NCBI RefSeq assembly: GCF_000379905.1
Contig: NZ_KB904040.1
Span: forward strand, 124,001-188,000
Length of the DNA: 64,000 bases
Reading direction: 5' to 3'
Source: Rodentibacter pneumotropicus DSM 21403
GTDB lineage: Bacteria > Pseudomonadota > Gammaproteobacteria > Enterobacterales > Pasteurellaceae
The position numbers and the translations under genes were made by a program. Positions 27,071-37,393 of this stretch are shown in pieces; position 1 is the first letter of the stretch, and every line of letters begins with the position of its first letter. The notes under the pieces are model-generated. The model did not search any database. It saw nothing but the letters and a program-made list of their open reading frames with translations, and was not told where the DNA came from.

Positions 27071-27519
27071 TGGATGACATAGTTAGATCCTTTAAAAATA
27101 TCTTTAATTTCTCAGGAAGAGCAACAAGAAAAGAATTTATATTTTTTGTTTTTCTTTATTTTATACTTACTCGAATTTCACTATTCTTTATTATTTTTAA
27201 ATTACCAGAAATATATCCACCCCTTAATTTTGACTCTCTATTAGATCTACTAGGGATTATAGAGCCTCTATTTATTAGAATCCCTGTTTTATTTATTTTC
27301 ATTAGGCGTTCTCATGATGTGGGCATATCAGGTGGATTAGCTATTTTTATTTACTTACTAAATATTGCTTATAATTATCTTTCTGATTATATAGTTGCTA
27401 TTTATGACCAATTGATAGGTTACTCATTCCCATATGAATATCTTATATTTATTGGGTTATTTATATACTTAGCTTGCAGTCCAAGTGATGTTGAAAATGA
27501 ATATGGTCTACCTAAATGA
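27070..27519 (+). CDS. DUF805 family membrane protein
   Basis: This 149-residue protein has the DUF805 pattern: NFSGRATRKEFIFFVFLYF at residues 14-32 (the conserved F-GR-xRxEF opening of the first helix), FIRRSHDVGISGG near 75-87 (the RLHDxxxSG motif) and a C-terminal NEYGLPK. About four membrane helices are predicted. Function is unknown; DUF805 proteins often sit beside small secreted or phage-related proteins. It is coupled to the small membrane protein before it and overlaps the Excalibur pseudogene start by 4 bases. Confidence 0.8.
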   Translation: MDDIVRSFKNIFNFSGRATRKEFIFFVFLYFILTRISLFFIIFKLPEIYPPLNFDSLLDLLGIIEPLFIRIPVLFIFIRRSHDVGISGGLAIFIYLLNIAYNYLSDYIVAIYDQLIGYSFPYEYLIFIGLFIYLACSPSDVENEYGLPK

Positions 27520-27735
27520 TGAAATCTAAAATATTAATATCACTCTCTGCTTTATCTTTAGCAATATTACCTTCTTATTCTTACCAAAGTAAGATGTTCA
27601 GATTTTTCCACTCAAGAGGGAGCACAAGCCTATATGGTAAGATATGGATTAACTTCTTTAGATAGGGATGGGGAAGCCTGTGAATGTTTACCCAGTGGAA
27701 ACAAATATGGTTCGAGTGTATGTAAATGCCGTTAA
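27516..27735 (+). pseudogene. Frameshifted secreted Excalibur-domain protein
   Basis: From ATG at 27516 the frame encodes a signal peptide (MKSKILISLSALSLAILPSY) and then leaves frame. Shifted by one base from about 27,590, the sequence reads RCSDFSTQEGAQAYMVRYG, then LDRDGEACECLPSG and CKCR-stop. The DRDGxxCE motif is that of the Excalibur calcium-binding domain. A single-base indel around 27,583-27,596 explains the break; the protein would have been about 72 residues, exported, with four to five Cys. A sequencing error is possible. It ends a three-gene coupled unit with the DUF805 gene. Confidence 0.7.
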
Positions 27736-27786
27736 TTAGCACCGCATTCTAAAGTGTTAGAACAATCATCAAAATCTAATGCAACA

Positions 27787-27815
27787 AAAAAGGGTGGATA
27801 TATTCCACCCTTTGA
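27787..27815 (-). terminator. Terminator of tktA
   Basis: AAAGGGTGGA (27789-27798) and TCCACCCTTT (27804-27813) form a hairpin; on the minus strand it is followed by T6. It lies 12 bases past the tktA stop codon. Confidence 0.85.
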
Positions 27816-27824
27816 AGTTTAAAA

Positions 27825-29822
27825 TTACAAAATTTCTTTCGCTGTCGTCACCACATTATCCACGGTGAAGCCGAACAATTTGAATAATTGATCTGCCGGT
27901 GCAGATTCACCGAATGAATTCATCCCTACAATACGGCCGCCGAAGCCTACGTATTTGTACCAGAAATCAGAAATGCCCGCTTCAATCGCTACGCGTTTGG
28001 TCACAGAAGAAGGCAAGACACTTTCACGGTATGCTTCATCTTGTTTGTCGAAACGGTTGGTGCTTGGCATTGAAACCACACGCACGTTTTTACCTTCTGC
28101 TGCAAGCACGTCTGCCGCTTTGATCGCAAGTTCCACTTCAGAACCTGTCGCAATCAAAATTAAATCCGCTGTACCGTTGCTGTCTTTTAAGATATATGCA
28201 CCGCGCGCCACATTGGCTAATTGCTCGGAAGTGCGGTCAATTTGCGCCAAGTTTTGACGGGTGAAAATTAATGCACTAGGGCCATCTTGACGTTCTACCG
28301 CTTGTTGCCATGCCACTGCTGATTCCACTTGGTCGCACGGACGCCATGTTTCAAGATTCGGAATTAAACGCAATGCGGCTGTTTGTTCTACCGGTTGATG
28401 GGTTGGACCGTCTTCCCCTAAACCGATGGAATCGTGGGTATAAACAAAGAGGTTGCGTAATTTCATTAATGCCGCCATACGTACTGCGTTATGGGCATAT
28501 TCGTAGAACATTAAGAAAGTTGCACCATAAGGAATGAAACCACCATGTAAAGCGATACCATTCATGATGGCTGACATACCGAATTCACGCACCCCGTAGT
28601 TGATGTAGTTTCCGCCAACGTTTTCATGGGCACGGATTGGTTTCGAACCGCTCCATAAGGTGAGGTTGGAGCTTGCTAAATCTGCCGAACCGCCTAAAAA
28701 CTCAGGTAATACCTGAGCATAGGCTTCAATGGCATTCTGTGAGGCTTTGCGGCTTGCAATGCTCACCGGGTTAGCTTGTAATTTTTCAATGAAGGCTTGT
28801 GAGTATTTTGACCAATCTGTCGGTAATTCGCCTGCCATACGACGTTTAAATTCAGCCGCCAGCTCCGGATAGGCTTTTTCGTAAGCAGCAAATTTTTCTT
28901 CCCAAGATTTTTCCGCTTCAGCCCCTTTCGCTTTTGCATCCCACTCCGCATAGTATTCCGCCGGAATTTCAAACGGTGCATAATCCCAATTTAAAGCTTG
29001 GCGGGTTAAAGCGATTTCTTCATCACCTAAAGGTGCACCATGGCTGTCGTGAGAGTTTGCTTTATTTGGTGAGCCAAAACCGATAATAGTTTTGCAAATA
29101 ATTAAAGTCGGTTTTTCTTTTTCCCCTTGAGCGAGAAGGGTCGCCGCACGAATTTGTTCCGCATCATGACCATCTACATTACGAATCACCTGCCAGCCGT
29201 AAGCTTCAAAACGGGCTGCGGTATCATCACTGAACCAGCCGTCAACGTGGCCATCAATGGAAATATTGTTGTCATCATAGAAAGCGATTAATTTCCCTAA
29301 ACCGAGCGTACCCGCTAAAGAGCAAGCCTCGTGAGAAACACCTTCCATCAAACAGCCGTCACCTAAGAATACATAAGTGGAGTGATCGACAATGTCATGA
29401 CCTTCACGGTTAAATTGACCACCTAAGGTTTTTTCAGCAATCGCCATACCTACTGCATTGGTGATACCTTGCCCTAGCGGGCCTGTTGTGGTTTCAACAC
29501 CCGGTGCATAACCATACTCAGGATGACCCGGAGTTTTAGAATGTAATTGTCGGAACTGTTTTAAATCTTCAATGGAAAGATCATAGCCTGTTAAATGTAA
29601 CAAGCTGTAAATCAACATCGAACCATGTCCGTTGGATAAAACAAAACGGTCGCGATCCGCCCATTTCGGATTGGTTGGATTATGTTTTAAAAAATCACGC
29701 CATAATACTTCGGCAATATCTGCCATCCCCATTGGGGCACCAGGGTGACCTGATTTTGCTTTCTGTACCGCATCCATAGATAAGAAACGGATTGCGTTGG
29801 CTAATTGTCTGCGAGTTGCCAT
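27825..29822 (-). CDS. tktA: Transketolase
   Basis: Transketolase moves two-carbon units between sugar phosphates in the pentose phosphate pathway, using ThDP. The 665-residue protein begins [20 protein letters not shown], with [18 protein letters not shown] near 24-41, [13 protein letters not shown] near 155 (ThDP/Mg), [14 protein letters not shown] near 250, [12 protein letters not shown] near 470 and [10 protein letters not shown] near 555. Length matches E. coli TktA. It seems monocistronic, with a terminator after it and the small degraded island downstream. One USS (28229) lies inside the coding region. Confidence 0.97.
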   Translation of the reverse strand: MATRRQLANAIRFLSMDAVQKAKSGHPGAPMGMADIAEVLWRDFLKHNPTNPKWADRDRFVLSNGHGSMLIYSLLHLTGYDLSIEDLKQFRQLHSKTPGHPEYGYAPGVETTTGPLGQGITNAVGMAIAEKTLGGQFNREGHDIVDHSTYVFLGDGCLMEGVSHEACSLAGTLGLGKLIAFYDDNNISIDGHVDGWFSDDTAARFEAYGWQVIRNVDGHDAEQIRAATLLAQGEKEKPTLIICKTIIGFGSPNKANSHDSHGAPLGDEEIALTRQALNWDYAPFEIPAEYYAEWDAKAKGAEAEKSWEEKFAAYEKAYPELAAEFKRRMAGELPTDWSKYSQAFIEKLQANPVSIASRKASQNAIEAYAQVLPEFLGGSADLASSNLTLWSGSKPIRAHENVGGNYINYGVREFGMSAIMNGIALHGGFIPYGATFLMFYEYAHNAVRMAALMKLRNLFVYTHDSIGLGEDGPTHQPVEQTAALRLIPNLETWRPCDQVESAVAWQQAVERQDGPSALIFTRQNLAQIDRTSEQLANVARGAYILKDSNGTADLILIATGSEVELAIKAADVLAAEGKNVRVVSMPSTNRFDKQDEAYRESVLPSSVTKRVAIEAGISDFWYKYVGFGGRIVGMNSFGESAPADQLFKLFGFTVDNVVTTAKEIL

Positions 29823-29927
29823 ATTGTTCTCCTGTATAAAGTAAGTTTTTACGTATTCTACCTTATTTATTTCGTCATTTAGGCAAAATAATTGAAATTT
29901 TATGCAATAGCGCTGAACTATCGTAAG

Positions 29928-30611
29928 TTACACTCTTCGCCGTCTTTGACGATACCGTTGAATATTAGATTTAATTGGTAAATTAACCAGTTTTTTAGGT
30001 TCATTTGATTTACGATAAGCACGACGATAATGACTTAAAAAATAGTGAATGGAACTCGCCAATACTACGCCTAATAAAAATACCACAATCAACTCACCGT
30101 ATAGTTGACGAAAAATTTGATTAATTTTACCTTGGGAAGTTTGCGCATACTGACCATCAAAGGTTACACGCAAAAAACCTTGAATACCTAAATTAGAATA
30201 AATCGGCTCAACAATTTGTTGCCCAGTGTTTTTCTCCTCATTAGTTTCAAGCCCTAAACGTAAACGCAAACTTTCCGACTCGGTACTTTGTGCCAATAAT
30301 TTTCCTTGTGCGTTATAAATTGAAGCATCCAACACAAAATGTTCCTGCACAAAATTATCTAAGTTTTCCGTCAGTTTTTCAGCTTCAGCATTATTCACCA
30401 ACAATACGGAAAACAAATTAGCCTGTTGACGCACAAGGATATGGGATAAATTAGCCACCTGATTCACATTAGCAAACTGCGATCCTATTTTAAATTGCTG
30501 AACACCAAACAAAATGACCGCCAACGCACCAGAACAAAAGATCAAAATCAGCACCAGCATCACTGATTTGGTTAATTTTTCTTTAATTAAATGCAAGTTA
30601 TTTTTCCCCAA
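29928..30611 (-). CDS. Membrane protein Smp/YtjB family
   Basis: This 227-residue protein has an N-terminal membrane helix (LMLVLILIFCSGALAVILFG-like, residues 15-37), a periplasmic domain of about 120 residues, and a second helix near 170-190 (GELIVVFLLGVVLASSIHYF), then a very basic tail (KSNIQRYRQRRRRV). This matches the Smp (YtjB) family, which in E. coli also lies divergent from serB; its molecular role is not well defined. The two genes share a 55-base divergent region. Confidence 0.8.
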   Translation of the reverse strand: MGKNNLHLIKEKLTKSVMLVLILIFCSGALAVILFGVQQFKIGSQFANVNQVANLSHILVRQQANLFSVLLVNNAEAEKLTENLDNFVQEHFVLDASIYNAQGKLLAQSTESESLRLRLGLETNEEKNTGQQIVEPIYSNLGIQGFLRVTFDGQYAQTSQGKINQIFRQLYGELIVVFLLGVVLASSIHYFLSHYRRAYRKSNEPKKLVNLPIKSNIQRYRQRRRRV

Positions 30612-30666
30612 TTCGCCCTTAAATCGGCTAGAATAGTTTTAATTTTTACAATTTACAGGATTTTCT

Positions 30667-31611
30667 ATGCAAATTCAAAACCTTGCAAGTATTACACAAA
30701 AATACCCAACATTTCCGACCGCACTTTTGCCCGATTCTTCCCTTGCCTTATTAGAAGATAATTTCATTCTCTATAGTACACAACTAAACCTTTCCGCACT
30801 CACTCAATTTCAGCAAAAGTGCGGTCAAAATTTTCAGTGTTTTGATGCTTGGAATGTGGCTAAAAATACGATCGTTTTACTTAAAGGTAAATGGCAGGAT
30901 ACATTCCTTGCTATTGCACACGGGCTAGGTTTAGACATTGCCCCACTGAACTTCAAGGCTAAGTTATCGGAAAAAGGATTATTAGTGATGGATATGGATT
31001 CCACCGCAATCCAAATTGAATGTATTGATGAAATCGCTAAACTTGCCGGTACGGGTGAATTAGTCTCCGCCATTACCGAAAGTGCGATGCGGGGCGAACT
31101 GGATTTTGAACAGAGTTTACGTCGCCGAGTCAGCACATTAAAAGATGCACCGGAAAGTATTTTACAAGAGGTACGATCAAATTTGCCCTTAATGCCCGGT
31201 TTGCAGGAAACTCTCCAAACCTTACAAGAACATGGCTGGAAAACCGCTATTGCCTCCGGCGGTTTCACTTACTTCGCCGATTATTTGAAAGATTTATTGA
31301 AATTAGACTGCGCCGTCTCCAATCAATTTGATATTGTGGATGGCAAGCTCACAGGTTTAGTTAAAGGTGATGTTGTGGATGCGCAATATAAAGCCCACAC
31401 GCTTCAACGTTTACGAGATGAATACCATATTGAGCCTGAAAATACCATTGCTATTGGCGATGGTGCAAATGATTTAGCGATGATGAATGTAGCGGGATTA
31501 GGGGTCGCTTTCCACGCAAAGCCCAAAGTGCAACAACAAGCACAAATTGTGGTAAACTTTGCCGACTTGACCGCACTTTTATGTCTTTTAAGTGCAAGAG
31601 AGAGAATTTAA
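30667..31611 (+). CDS. serB: Phosphoserine phosphatase
   Basis: SerB removes phosphate from phosphoserine in the last step of serine synthesis. The 314-residue HAD-family protein shows LLVMDMDSTAIQIECIDEIA near 105-124, with the nucleophile and acid/base Asp in DMDST; IASGGFTYFADYL near 198-210 (motif II Ser); and GDGANDLAMM near 264 (motif III). The N-terminal 95 residues form the regulatory part. Three USS copies (30718, 30817, 31570) lie inside the coding region, read as TAL, KCG and TAL. It is 18 bases from yajQ and likely co-transcribed. Confidence 0.96.
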   Translation: MQIQNLASITQKYPTFPTALLPDSSLALLEDNFILYSTQLNLSALTQFQQKCGQNFQCFDAWNVAKNTIVLLKGKWQDTFLAIAHGLGLDIAPLNFKAKLSEKGLLVMDMDSTAIQIECIDEIAKLAGTGELVSAITESAMRGELDFEQSLRRRVSTLKDAPESILQEVRSNLPLMPGLQETLQTLQEHGWKTAIASGGFTYFADYLKDLLKLDCAVSNQFDIVDGKLTGLVKGDVVDAQYKAHTLQRLRDEYHIEPENTIAIGDGANDLAMMNVAGLGVAFHAKPKVQQQAQIVVNFADLTALLCLLSARERI

Positions 31612-31617
31612 CGTTAA

Positions 31618-32121
<504 letters not shown>

Positions 32122-32137
32122 TTCTTTTACCCAAGAA

Positions 32138-32183
32138 AAAGTGCGGTCAGAAAAATATTTGAATTTCTGACCGCACTTTTTAT
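32138..32183. terminator. Inverted USS terminator between yajQ and argH
   Basis: AAAAGTGCGGTCAGAAA (32138-32154) pairs with TTTCTGACCGCACTTTT (32165-32181): a 17-base-pair perfect stem built on two USS copies, with T and A tails on either side. It serves the converging yajQ and argH genes. Confidence 0.88.
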
Positions 32184-32195
32184 TTACTTTATCCG

Positions 32196-33569
32196 TTAAG
32201 CAAATCTAACCTTGGCTTCCGCAATAGCTTCTGCCACGCGTAATGGTGAAACACCGCCTTTCGCACAACGTTTATCCAAACAGGATTGAAGGGAAAGAAT
32301 ATCATACACATCATCCCCCACCACTTCGCTAAACTGACGGAATTCCGGAATAGTCAAATCTTCCAATCCCTTACCTTTCTCAATGGCATAAACCACTGTT
32401 TCCCCTACAATATGATGAGAATCACGGAACGGCACGCCTTTTGCCACAAGATAATCCGCCAGTTCGGTAGCATTGGAATAGCCTTTTAAGGCTGCTTCAC
32501 GGGTGCGTTCAACATTCACTTTTAATTCATCCAGCACAAAGGTCGCCATATCGACACAATCTTGCCAAGTATCAAGGGCATCAAAAATCCCTTCTTTGTC
32601 TTCCTGCATATCTTTATTGTAAGCGAGCGGTAAGCCCTTTAACGTCATCAACATACCGGTTAAAGCCCCCATTACTCGCCCAGCTTTGCCACGAATCAAT
32701 TCGCAGGCATCGGGATTTTTCTTTTGCGGCATAAGAGATGAACCGGATGTCACCCGATCCGATAATTCCACAAAATTCGCTTCGCCACTGTTAAAAATGA
32801 TCATATCTTCCGCAAAACGGGAAAGATGCGCCATACTTAGAGAGGCTGTAGAAAGTAATTCCACGATATGATCACGATCCGATACGCTGTCCAAACTATT
32901 GCGGGTGGCAAAACTAAATCCTAAATCCTGAGCCAACGCATCACGATCGACCGCATAAGCTGTTCCAGCCAGAGCACCACTACCGAGCGGGCAAGTGTTC
33001 ATACGATTATAGGCATCCGTTAAACGGGTATAATCCCGATCAAACATTTCCACATAAGCCATACACCAATGGGCGAAAGTGATAGGCTGTGCACGCTGTA
33101 AATGCGTATAGCCCGGCATCACGGCTTCTTGTGTATTTTCAGCAGTTTGAACTAAATGACGTTGCAAATTCCGAATCGAATTCTGTAGTTCAACCACACG
33201 TTGTTTACACCACATTTTAATATCAAGTGCGACCTGATCGTTACGACTACGCCCGGTATGCAATTTCTTGCCAAGATTACCCACTTTATCAATCAGTTTA
33301 CTTTCTACCCAACTGTGAATATCTTCCGCTTCATCTTGTAAAATCGCTTGCGGATTTGACCGCACTTCGATCAATAATTCGTTTAATGCTTGTTCTAATT
33401 GCTGCTGTTCCTCTGGCGTTAATACATTCACTTTGACTAACGCTTTCGACCAACCAATCGATCCTTCAATGTCCTGTTCGGCTAGACGATAATCAAAACG
33501 TAAAGAATCATTAAAATCTTTAAAACGTTTATCCGCTGCTTGTGTAAAACGCCCACCCCAAAGTGCCAT
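32196..33569 (-). CDS. argH: Argininosuccinate lyase
   Basis: ArgH splits argininosuccinate into arginine and fumarate. The 457-residue protein begins [20 protein letters not shown], shows [12 protein letters not shown] near 110-121 and the superfamily signature [15 protein letters not shown] near 281-295, with the catalytic Ser in the first of these. Length is normal. It is transcribed alone, away from the RclC-like gene. One USS lies inside (33359) and one just upstream (33601). Confidence 0.96.
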   Translation of the reverse strand: MALWGGRFTQAADKRFKDFNDSLRFDYRLAEQDIEGSIGWSKALVKVNVLTPEEQQQLEQALNELLIEVRSNPQAILQDEAEDIHSWVESKLIDKVGNLGKKLHTGRSRNDQVALDIKMWCKQRVVELQNSIRNLQRHLVQTAENTQEAVMPGYTHLQRAQPITFAHWCMAYVEMFDRDYTRLTDAYNRMNTCPLGSGALAGTAYAVDRDALAQDLGFSFATRNSLDSVSDRDHIVELLSTASLSMAHLSRFAEDMIIFNSGEANFVELSDRVTSGSSLMPQKKNPDACELIRGKAGRVMGALTGMLMTLKGLPLAYNKDMQEDKEGIFDALDTWQDCVDMATFVLDELKVNVERTREAALKGYSNATELADYLVAKGVPFRDSHHIVGETVVYAIEKGKGLEDLTIPEFRQFSEVVGDDVYDILSLQSCLDKRCAKGGVSPLRVAEAIAEAKVRFA

Positions 33570-33804
33570 AATATCCTCTTTTTTACTATCAATAGACCCA
33601 AAGTGCGGTCAAAATATATCAGTTTTTTAAAGGCGTCATTCTATCAATTCCCCTAAAATAAGTGAAATATTTTAAAAATCATCGGTATATCCAGTTTATA
33701 AAATGAGACAATTTATGGATAATTTAAGACAAATCGTCTAATAACTTTGGCTTAATTATCTTAAAATCCAAGCCTGATTTATCATTAATAATTAGGAGTT
33801 ATCT

Positions 33805-34437
33805 ATGCAAGCTTTGATTGAATTTATTGCTAGAATTATTGCCCCTTGGCAACGTCAATTTATCAATTTTATCCGTATTGCCATTTTCATTGTTATGGCT
33901 TGGATTGGCGGTTTAAAAGCCTTCCAATATGAAGCTGACGGTATCGCTCATTTCGTATCAAACAGCCCTTTTATGAGCTTTTTTTACAATAACAGCGATA
34001 AATACGCACCGAACGAAAAAGGCGAAATGGTTAAAGAATATGTTTTGCACAAAAACCCGGAAGGGAAAATGGTTCAAAAAAATATTGAATGGCATAAGCA
34101 AAACGGTACTTATACCTTCTCTTACGGATTAGGCGTGGTGATTGTAACTATCGGCATTTTAACCTTGATGGGAATTTGGAATGCCAACATCGGGTTGATT
34201 GGGGGGCTATTGACCTTTGGTATGTCAATTGTTACGCTCTCATTCCTAATAACCACACCGGAAACTTGGGTGCCTAATTTAGGCGGTGATTTGCCTACGC
34301 CAAATTACGGTTTCCCTTATTTATCCGCTGCAGGACGCTTAATCTTAAAAGATATTATTATGATGGCGGGCGGATTAACCGTAGCGGCAGAATGTGCAAA
34401 TCGAATCCTACGTAGAAAAGCGGGCGGATTGGCTTAA
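33805..34437 (+). CDS. RclC-like DUF417 inner-membrane protein
   Basis: This 210-residue membrane protein strongly resembles E. coli RclC (YkgB): RIAIFIVMAWIGGLKAFQYE near 25-45, HFVSNSPFMSFFYNN near 50, GLGVVIVTIGILTL near 110, VTLSFLITTPETWVPNLGG near 147 and AGRLILKDIIMMAGG near 178. RclC belongs to the E. coli reactive chlorine resistance system; its biochemical action is unclear. An RclR-like activator gene follows. A hydrophilic loop of about 40 residues (60-100) is longer than in E. coli. The gene has its own terminator. Confidence 0.85.
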   Translation: MQALIEFIARIIAPWQRQFINFIRIAIFIVMAWIGGLKAFQYEADGIAHFVSNSPFMSFFYNNSDKYAPNEKGEMVKEYVLHKNPEGKMVQKNIEWHKQNGTYTFSYGLGVVIVTIGILTLMGIWNANIGLIGGLLTFGMSIVTLSFLITTPETWVPNLGGDLPTPNYGFPYLSAAGRLILKDIIMMAGGLTVAAECANRILRRKAGGLA

Positions 34438-34454
34438 TAAAATATACAATGCAA

Positions 34455-34482
34455 AAAATAGGGAGTTGGCTCCCTATTTTTA
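34455..34482 (+). terminator. Terminator after the RclC-like gene
   Basis: AAAATAGGGAG (34455-34465) and CTCCCTATTTT (34470-34480) form an 11-base-pair stem with a 4-base loop and T tail, 18 bases past the stop codon. It would limit read-through into the downstream regulator gene. Confidence 0.8.
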
Positions 34483-34498
34483 TTTATAGAGGTAAGTA

Positions 34499-35395
34499 AT
34501 GGATATTCTCGATCAACTCATGAAATTTGCTCAAATATCCGGGAGCATTAATGTTCAATGTAAATTACAAGACGCTTGGTATATTCGCCATGAACGACAG
34601 TCTTGTCATGGCATTGTGCATATTGTTTCGCAAGGACAGGGATATTTACATATTGATGGCGTTGAGCGGGTGATAAAACTGAAGACTAACGATGTAGTGT
34701 TTCTCCCTCACTCATTAGGTCATTCCTTAACGCACCAGCCTAACTACGAGGGTTCGAGCAAAATAAAGACTATTTCTAACGGTGCATTTACTTTGAAACA
34801 ATGTGGCGGTGAATCGCCTGATTTAAGCTTATTTTGTGCCAATTTTACTTATGATAAACAATCAGAATTATTTAATAACCTTCCTGAAGTTATTTTATTA
34901 AATTTGCAAGATGCTTCTTTAAAGCCGTTACTGGAAATATTGCAACGGGAAGCAGACGGTTATCAAGCCGGTTCCGAAAATATTATTAATGCTTTACTCA
35001 GTGTATTGCTCACCTTATTAATTCGCACCTATTTACAACAAGATAATGCGCAGCTTAACGGATTGTTAAACGGATTACGCGATAAGCGTCTTTACAATGT
35101 GATATCGAACATCATTGCGAAACCTGAGCAGAATTGGAAAATTGAAACGCTTTGTCATATAGCTAATCTATCCAGAGCTCAGCTTATACGGTTATTTAAT
35201 CAGCAAATCGGTGTCAGTCCTTATAATTTTGTCAATCATATTAGATTACAAAAAGCAGCGGAATTACTTAAACATTCCCAACAATCCGTACTCAGTATTG
35301 CGTTAAATTGCGGTTTTCAGTCGGAAAGTAATTTTGGTAAAGCATTTAAAAAATATTATAAATTCACACCAGGACAATATCGGAAAAGTAAATAA
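34499..35395 (+). CDS. AraC-family regulator, RclR-like
   Basis: This 298-residue protein has an N-terminal cupin-like sensor domain and a C-terminal AraC/XylS DNA-binding domain (WKIETLCHIANLSRAQLIRLF near 213-233; VLSIALNCGFQSESNFGKAF near 263-282; FTPGQYRKSK at the end). The start resembles E. coli RclR, including GSINVQCKLQDAW with Cys at position 21, the redox-sensing residue of RclR; Cys113 in LFCANF falls near the place of RclR Cys89. I infer a thiol-based activator of the adjacent RclC-like gene. GAGG lies 7 bases before the ATG. The N-terminal domain has an insertion near 84-108 containing another Cys. Confidence 0.82.
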   Translation: MDILDQLMKFAQISGSINVQCKLQDAWYIRHERQSCHGIVHIVSQGQGYLHIDGVERVIKLKTNDVVFLPHSLGHSLTHQPNYEGSSKIKTISNGAFTLKQCGGESPDLSLFCANFTYDKQSELFNNLPEVILLNLQDASLKPLLEILQREADGYQAGSENIINALLSVLLTLLIRTYLQQDNAQLNGLLNGLRDKRLYNVISNIIAKPEQNWKIETLCHIANLSRAQLIRLFNQQIGVSPYNFVNHIRLQKAAELLKHSQQSVLSIALNCGFQSESNFGKAFKKYYKFTPGQYRKSK

Positions 35396-35526
35396 ATTTA
35401 CAAAAGTTTGTCGCAAAAACTAGACAGTATGTAGTTTTAGTGATACCTTACGCAAAAATTTTAGGATGATATTCCACTATTCAATTCAATTAACTCAACT
35501 CTTAATAATTCCAACAATTATTCATT
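35396..35526 (+). other. Upstream region of rho
   Basis: This 131-base AT-rich region would hold the rho promoter and leader. I see no strong hairpin. E. coli rho has a leader used for autoregulation; whether this one does cannot be read directly. Confidence 0.3.
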
Positions 35527-36789
35527 ATGCATTTAACAGAACTTAAAAATACGCCAGTTTCGGATCTTGTGAAACTCGGCGAGGAGCAAATGGGCTTAGA
35601 AAATTTGGCCCGCTTGCGTAAACAAGATATTGTCTTTGCTATCTTAAAACAACACGCTAAAAGCGGCGAAGATATTTTTGGTGGTGGCGTGTTAGAAATT
35701 CTACCCGATGGGTTTGGTTTTCTCCGTTCTGCCGATAGTTCCTACCTTGCCGGTCCTGACGATATTTATGTTTCACCAAGCCAAATTCGTCGTTTCAATC
35801 TCCAAACCGGAGATAAAATTGAAGGCAAAATTCGACCGCCTAAAGAGGGTGAACGCTATTTTGCCCTGCTTAAAGTAGATCAAGTCAATGACGACAAACC
35901 TGAAGTTTCCCGCAGCAAAATTCTCTTTGAAAACTTAACACCTCTTCATGCCAATTCCCGTCTAAAAATGGAAAGAGGCAACGGTTCAACCGAAGATTTA
36001 ACCGCCCGTATTTTGGATTTAGCCTCACCTATTGGTAAAGGTCAGCGTGGTTTGATTGTCGCACCACCAAAAGCGGGAAAAACAATGCTCTTGCAAAATA
36101 TTGCTCAAAGCATCACCCACAATTATCCGGAATGTGAACTCATCGTCTTGTTAATTGATGAACGGCCTGAAGAAGTAACCGAAATGCAACGCTCAGTAAA
36201 AGGAGAGGTAATCGCCTCTACCTTTGACGAACCGGCTGCCCGTCATGTTCAAGTGGCGGAAATGGTAATCGAAAAAGCAAAACGCTCTGTCGAACATAAA
36301 AAAGATGTGGTGATTTTACTTGATTCCATTACCCGTTTAGCTCGAGCTTATAATACGGTCACACCGGCTTCCGGTAAGATTTTATCCGGTGGTGTGGATG
36401 CCAATGCGTTACATCGTCCTAAACGCTTCTTCGGTGCTGCACGTAATGTAGAAGAGGGCGGTAGTTTAACCATTATTGCGACCGCACTTGTGGATACCGG
36501 TTCAAAAATGGATGAAGTGATTTTCGAGGAATTTAAAGGAACGGGTAATATGGAACTCCATCTTTCCCGTAAAATTGCTGAAAAACGCGTATTCCCTGCT
36601 ATTGACTTCAACCGCTCAGGAACACGTAAAGAGGACTTACTCACCACACCTGATGAGCTACAAAAAATGTGGATTCTTCGTAAAATTCTTAATCCTATGG
36701 GAGAGGTAGAAGCAATGGAATGGCTCATTGATAAACTCGGTGTAGCAAAAACCAACGAAGAATTTTTCGAAATAATGAAACGTTCATAA
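35527..36789 (+). CDS. rho: Transcription termination factor Rho
   Basis: Rho is the hexameric RNA-dependent ATPase that ends transcription. The 420-residue protein begins [20 protein letters not shown] (N-terminal helical domain), then the cold-shock-like RNA-binding fold with [20 protein letters not shown] near 55-75, the P-loop [13 protein letters not shown] near 178-190, [16 protein letters not shown] near 208 and the Q-loop region [20 protein letters not shown] near 278-297. Length and motifs are standard. A short palindromic terminator follows. Confidence 0.98.
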   Translation: MHLTELKNTPVSDLVKLGEEQMGLENLARLRKQDIVFAILKQHAKSGEDIFGGGVLEILPDGFGFLRSADSSYLAGPDDIYVSPSQIRRFNLQTGDKIEGKIRPPKEGERYFALLKVDQVNDDKPEVSRSKILFENLTPLHANSRLKMERGNGSTEDLTARILDLASPIGKGQRGLIVAPPKAGKTMLLQNIAQSITHNYPECELIVLLIDERPEEVTEMQRSVKGEVIASTFDEPAARHVQVAEMVIEKAKRSVEHKKDVVILLDSITRLARAYNTVTPASGKILSGGVDANALHRPKRFFGAARNVEEGGSLTIIATALVDTGSKMDEVIFEEFKGTGNMELHLSRKIAEKRVFPAIDFNRSGTRKEDLLTTPDELQKMWILRKILNPMGEVEAMEWLIDKLGVAKTNEEFFEIMKRS

Positions 36790-36825
36790 TGGCGTTGCTA
36801 GCGCTAAACAATAACAAAATACAAA

Positions 36826-36853
36826 AAAGGGAAACTTAAGTTTCCCTTTCTAT
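36826..36853. terminator. Terminator of rho
   Basis: AAAGGGAAACTT (36826-36837) is followed at once by its complement AAGTTTCCCTTT (36838-36849), then a short T-rich stretch, 36 bases past the rho stop codon. It lies between converging rho and mreD, and the A run on the far side could serve mreD. Confidence 0.75.
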
Positions 36854-36904
36854 TTTACAATTATAAGATTCGTTGAAAAATAATCTCACCAACTAACTTT
36901 TATA

Positions 36905-37393
36905 TTAACTTAACCCTACTTTTCTGCGCATTTTTCGCATCAGTAAAAACACCCACGGCCACAATATACCTGAAGCGATAGCACCAAAAATTTCTTGCCA
37001 ATTAAAAACCGCGCTATGTAAAAATAATTCCACAAGAAAAATAGCAAAACGGATAGAAAAAACAAAAATAATCACCAATAGACTTTGAAACCATAAGGAA
37101 AGGTTACGAAGCACCAAATAATTTTTAGCAATAAAGTAAAAAGCAACTGAAAGTACCAAAGCATGAATACCCAAAGTGGAACCAAGCACGATATCCCAAA
37201 TTACACCGAGTAAAAAAGCAATACCAATACTCACTTTGTTAGGAATAGCTAATGCCCAATAGGTTAGCACTAAAACTAACCAAGAGGGTTTAAAGGCTTG
37301 AAAGCCGATTGGCCAAGGTGCAAGTTCCATAACAAGCGAGACAACAAAGAATAAGATGATCATTACCCATTGCAAAATTAAGCGCATTTGCAT
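36905..37393 (-). CDS. mreD: Rod shape-determining protein MreD
   Basis: MreD is the small membrane member of the elongasome. The 162-residue protein has about five helices; LMELAPWPIGFQAFKPSWLVL near 20-40 and GVIWDIVLGSTLGIHALVLS near 60-80 match the family. It helps link MreC, RodA and PBP2. Its start overlaps the mreC stop by one base (TAATG), and it ends the mreBCD operon. Confidence 0.93.
   Translation of the reverse strand: MQMRLILQWVMIILFFVVSLVMELAPWPIGFQAFKPSWLVLVLTYWALAIPNKVSIGIAFLLGVIWDIVLGSTLGIHALVLSVAFYFIAKNYLVLRNLSLWFQSLLVIIFVFSIRFAIFLVELFLHSAVFNWQEIFGAIASGILWPWVFLLMRKMRRKVGLS

Noticed and set aside
33724..33741. Imperfect palindrome upstream of the RclC-like gene as an RclR operator
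   Set aside because: Only about five base pairs match (TTAAGAC/GTCTAA); AraC-type operators are usually direct repeats, so support is insufficient.
36348..36755. A 135-codon frame opposite rho
   Set aside because: It lies fully antisense to a strongly conserved gene, with Ser/Arg-rich low-information sequence and no ribosome binding site.
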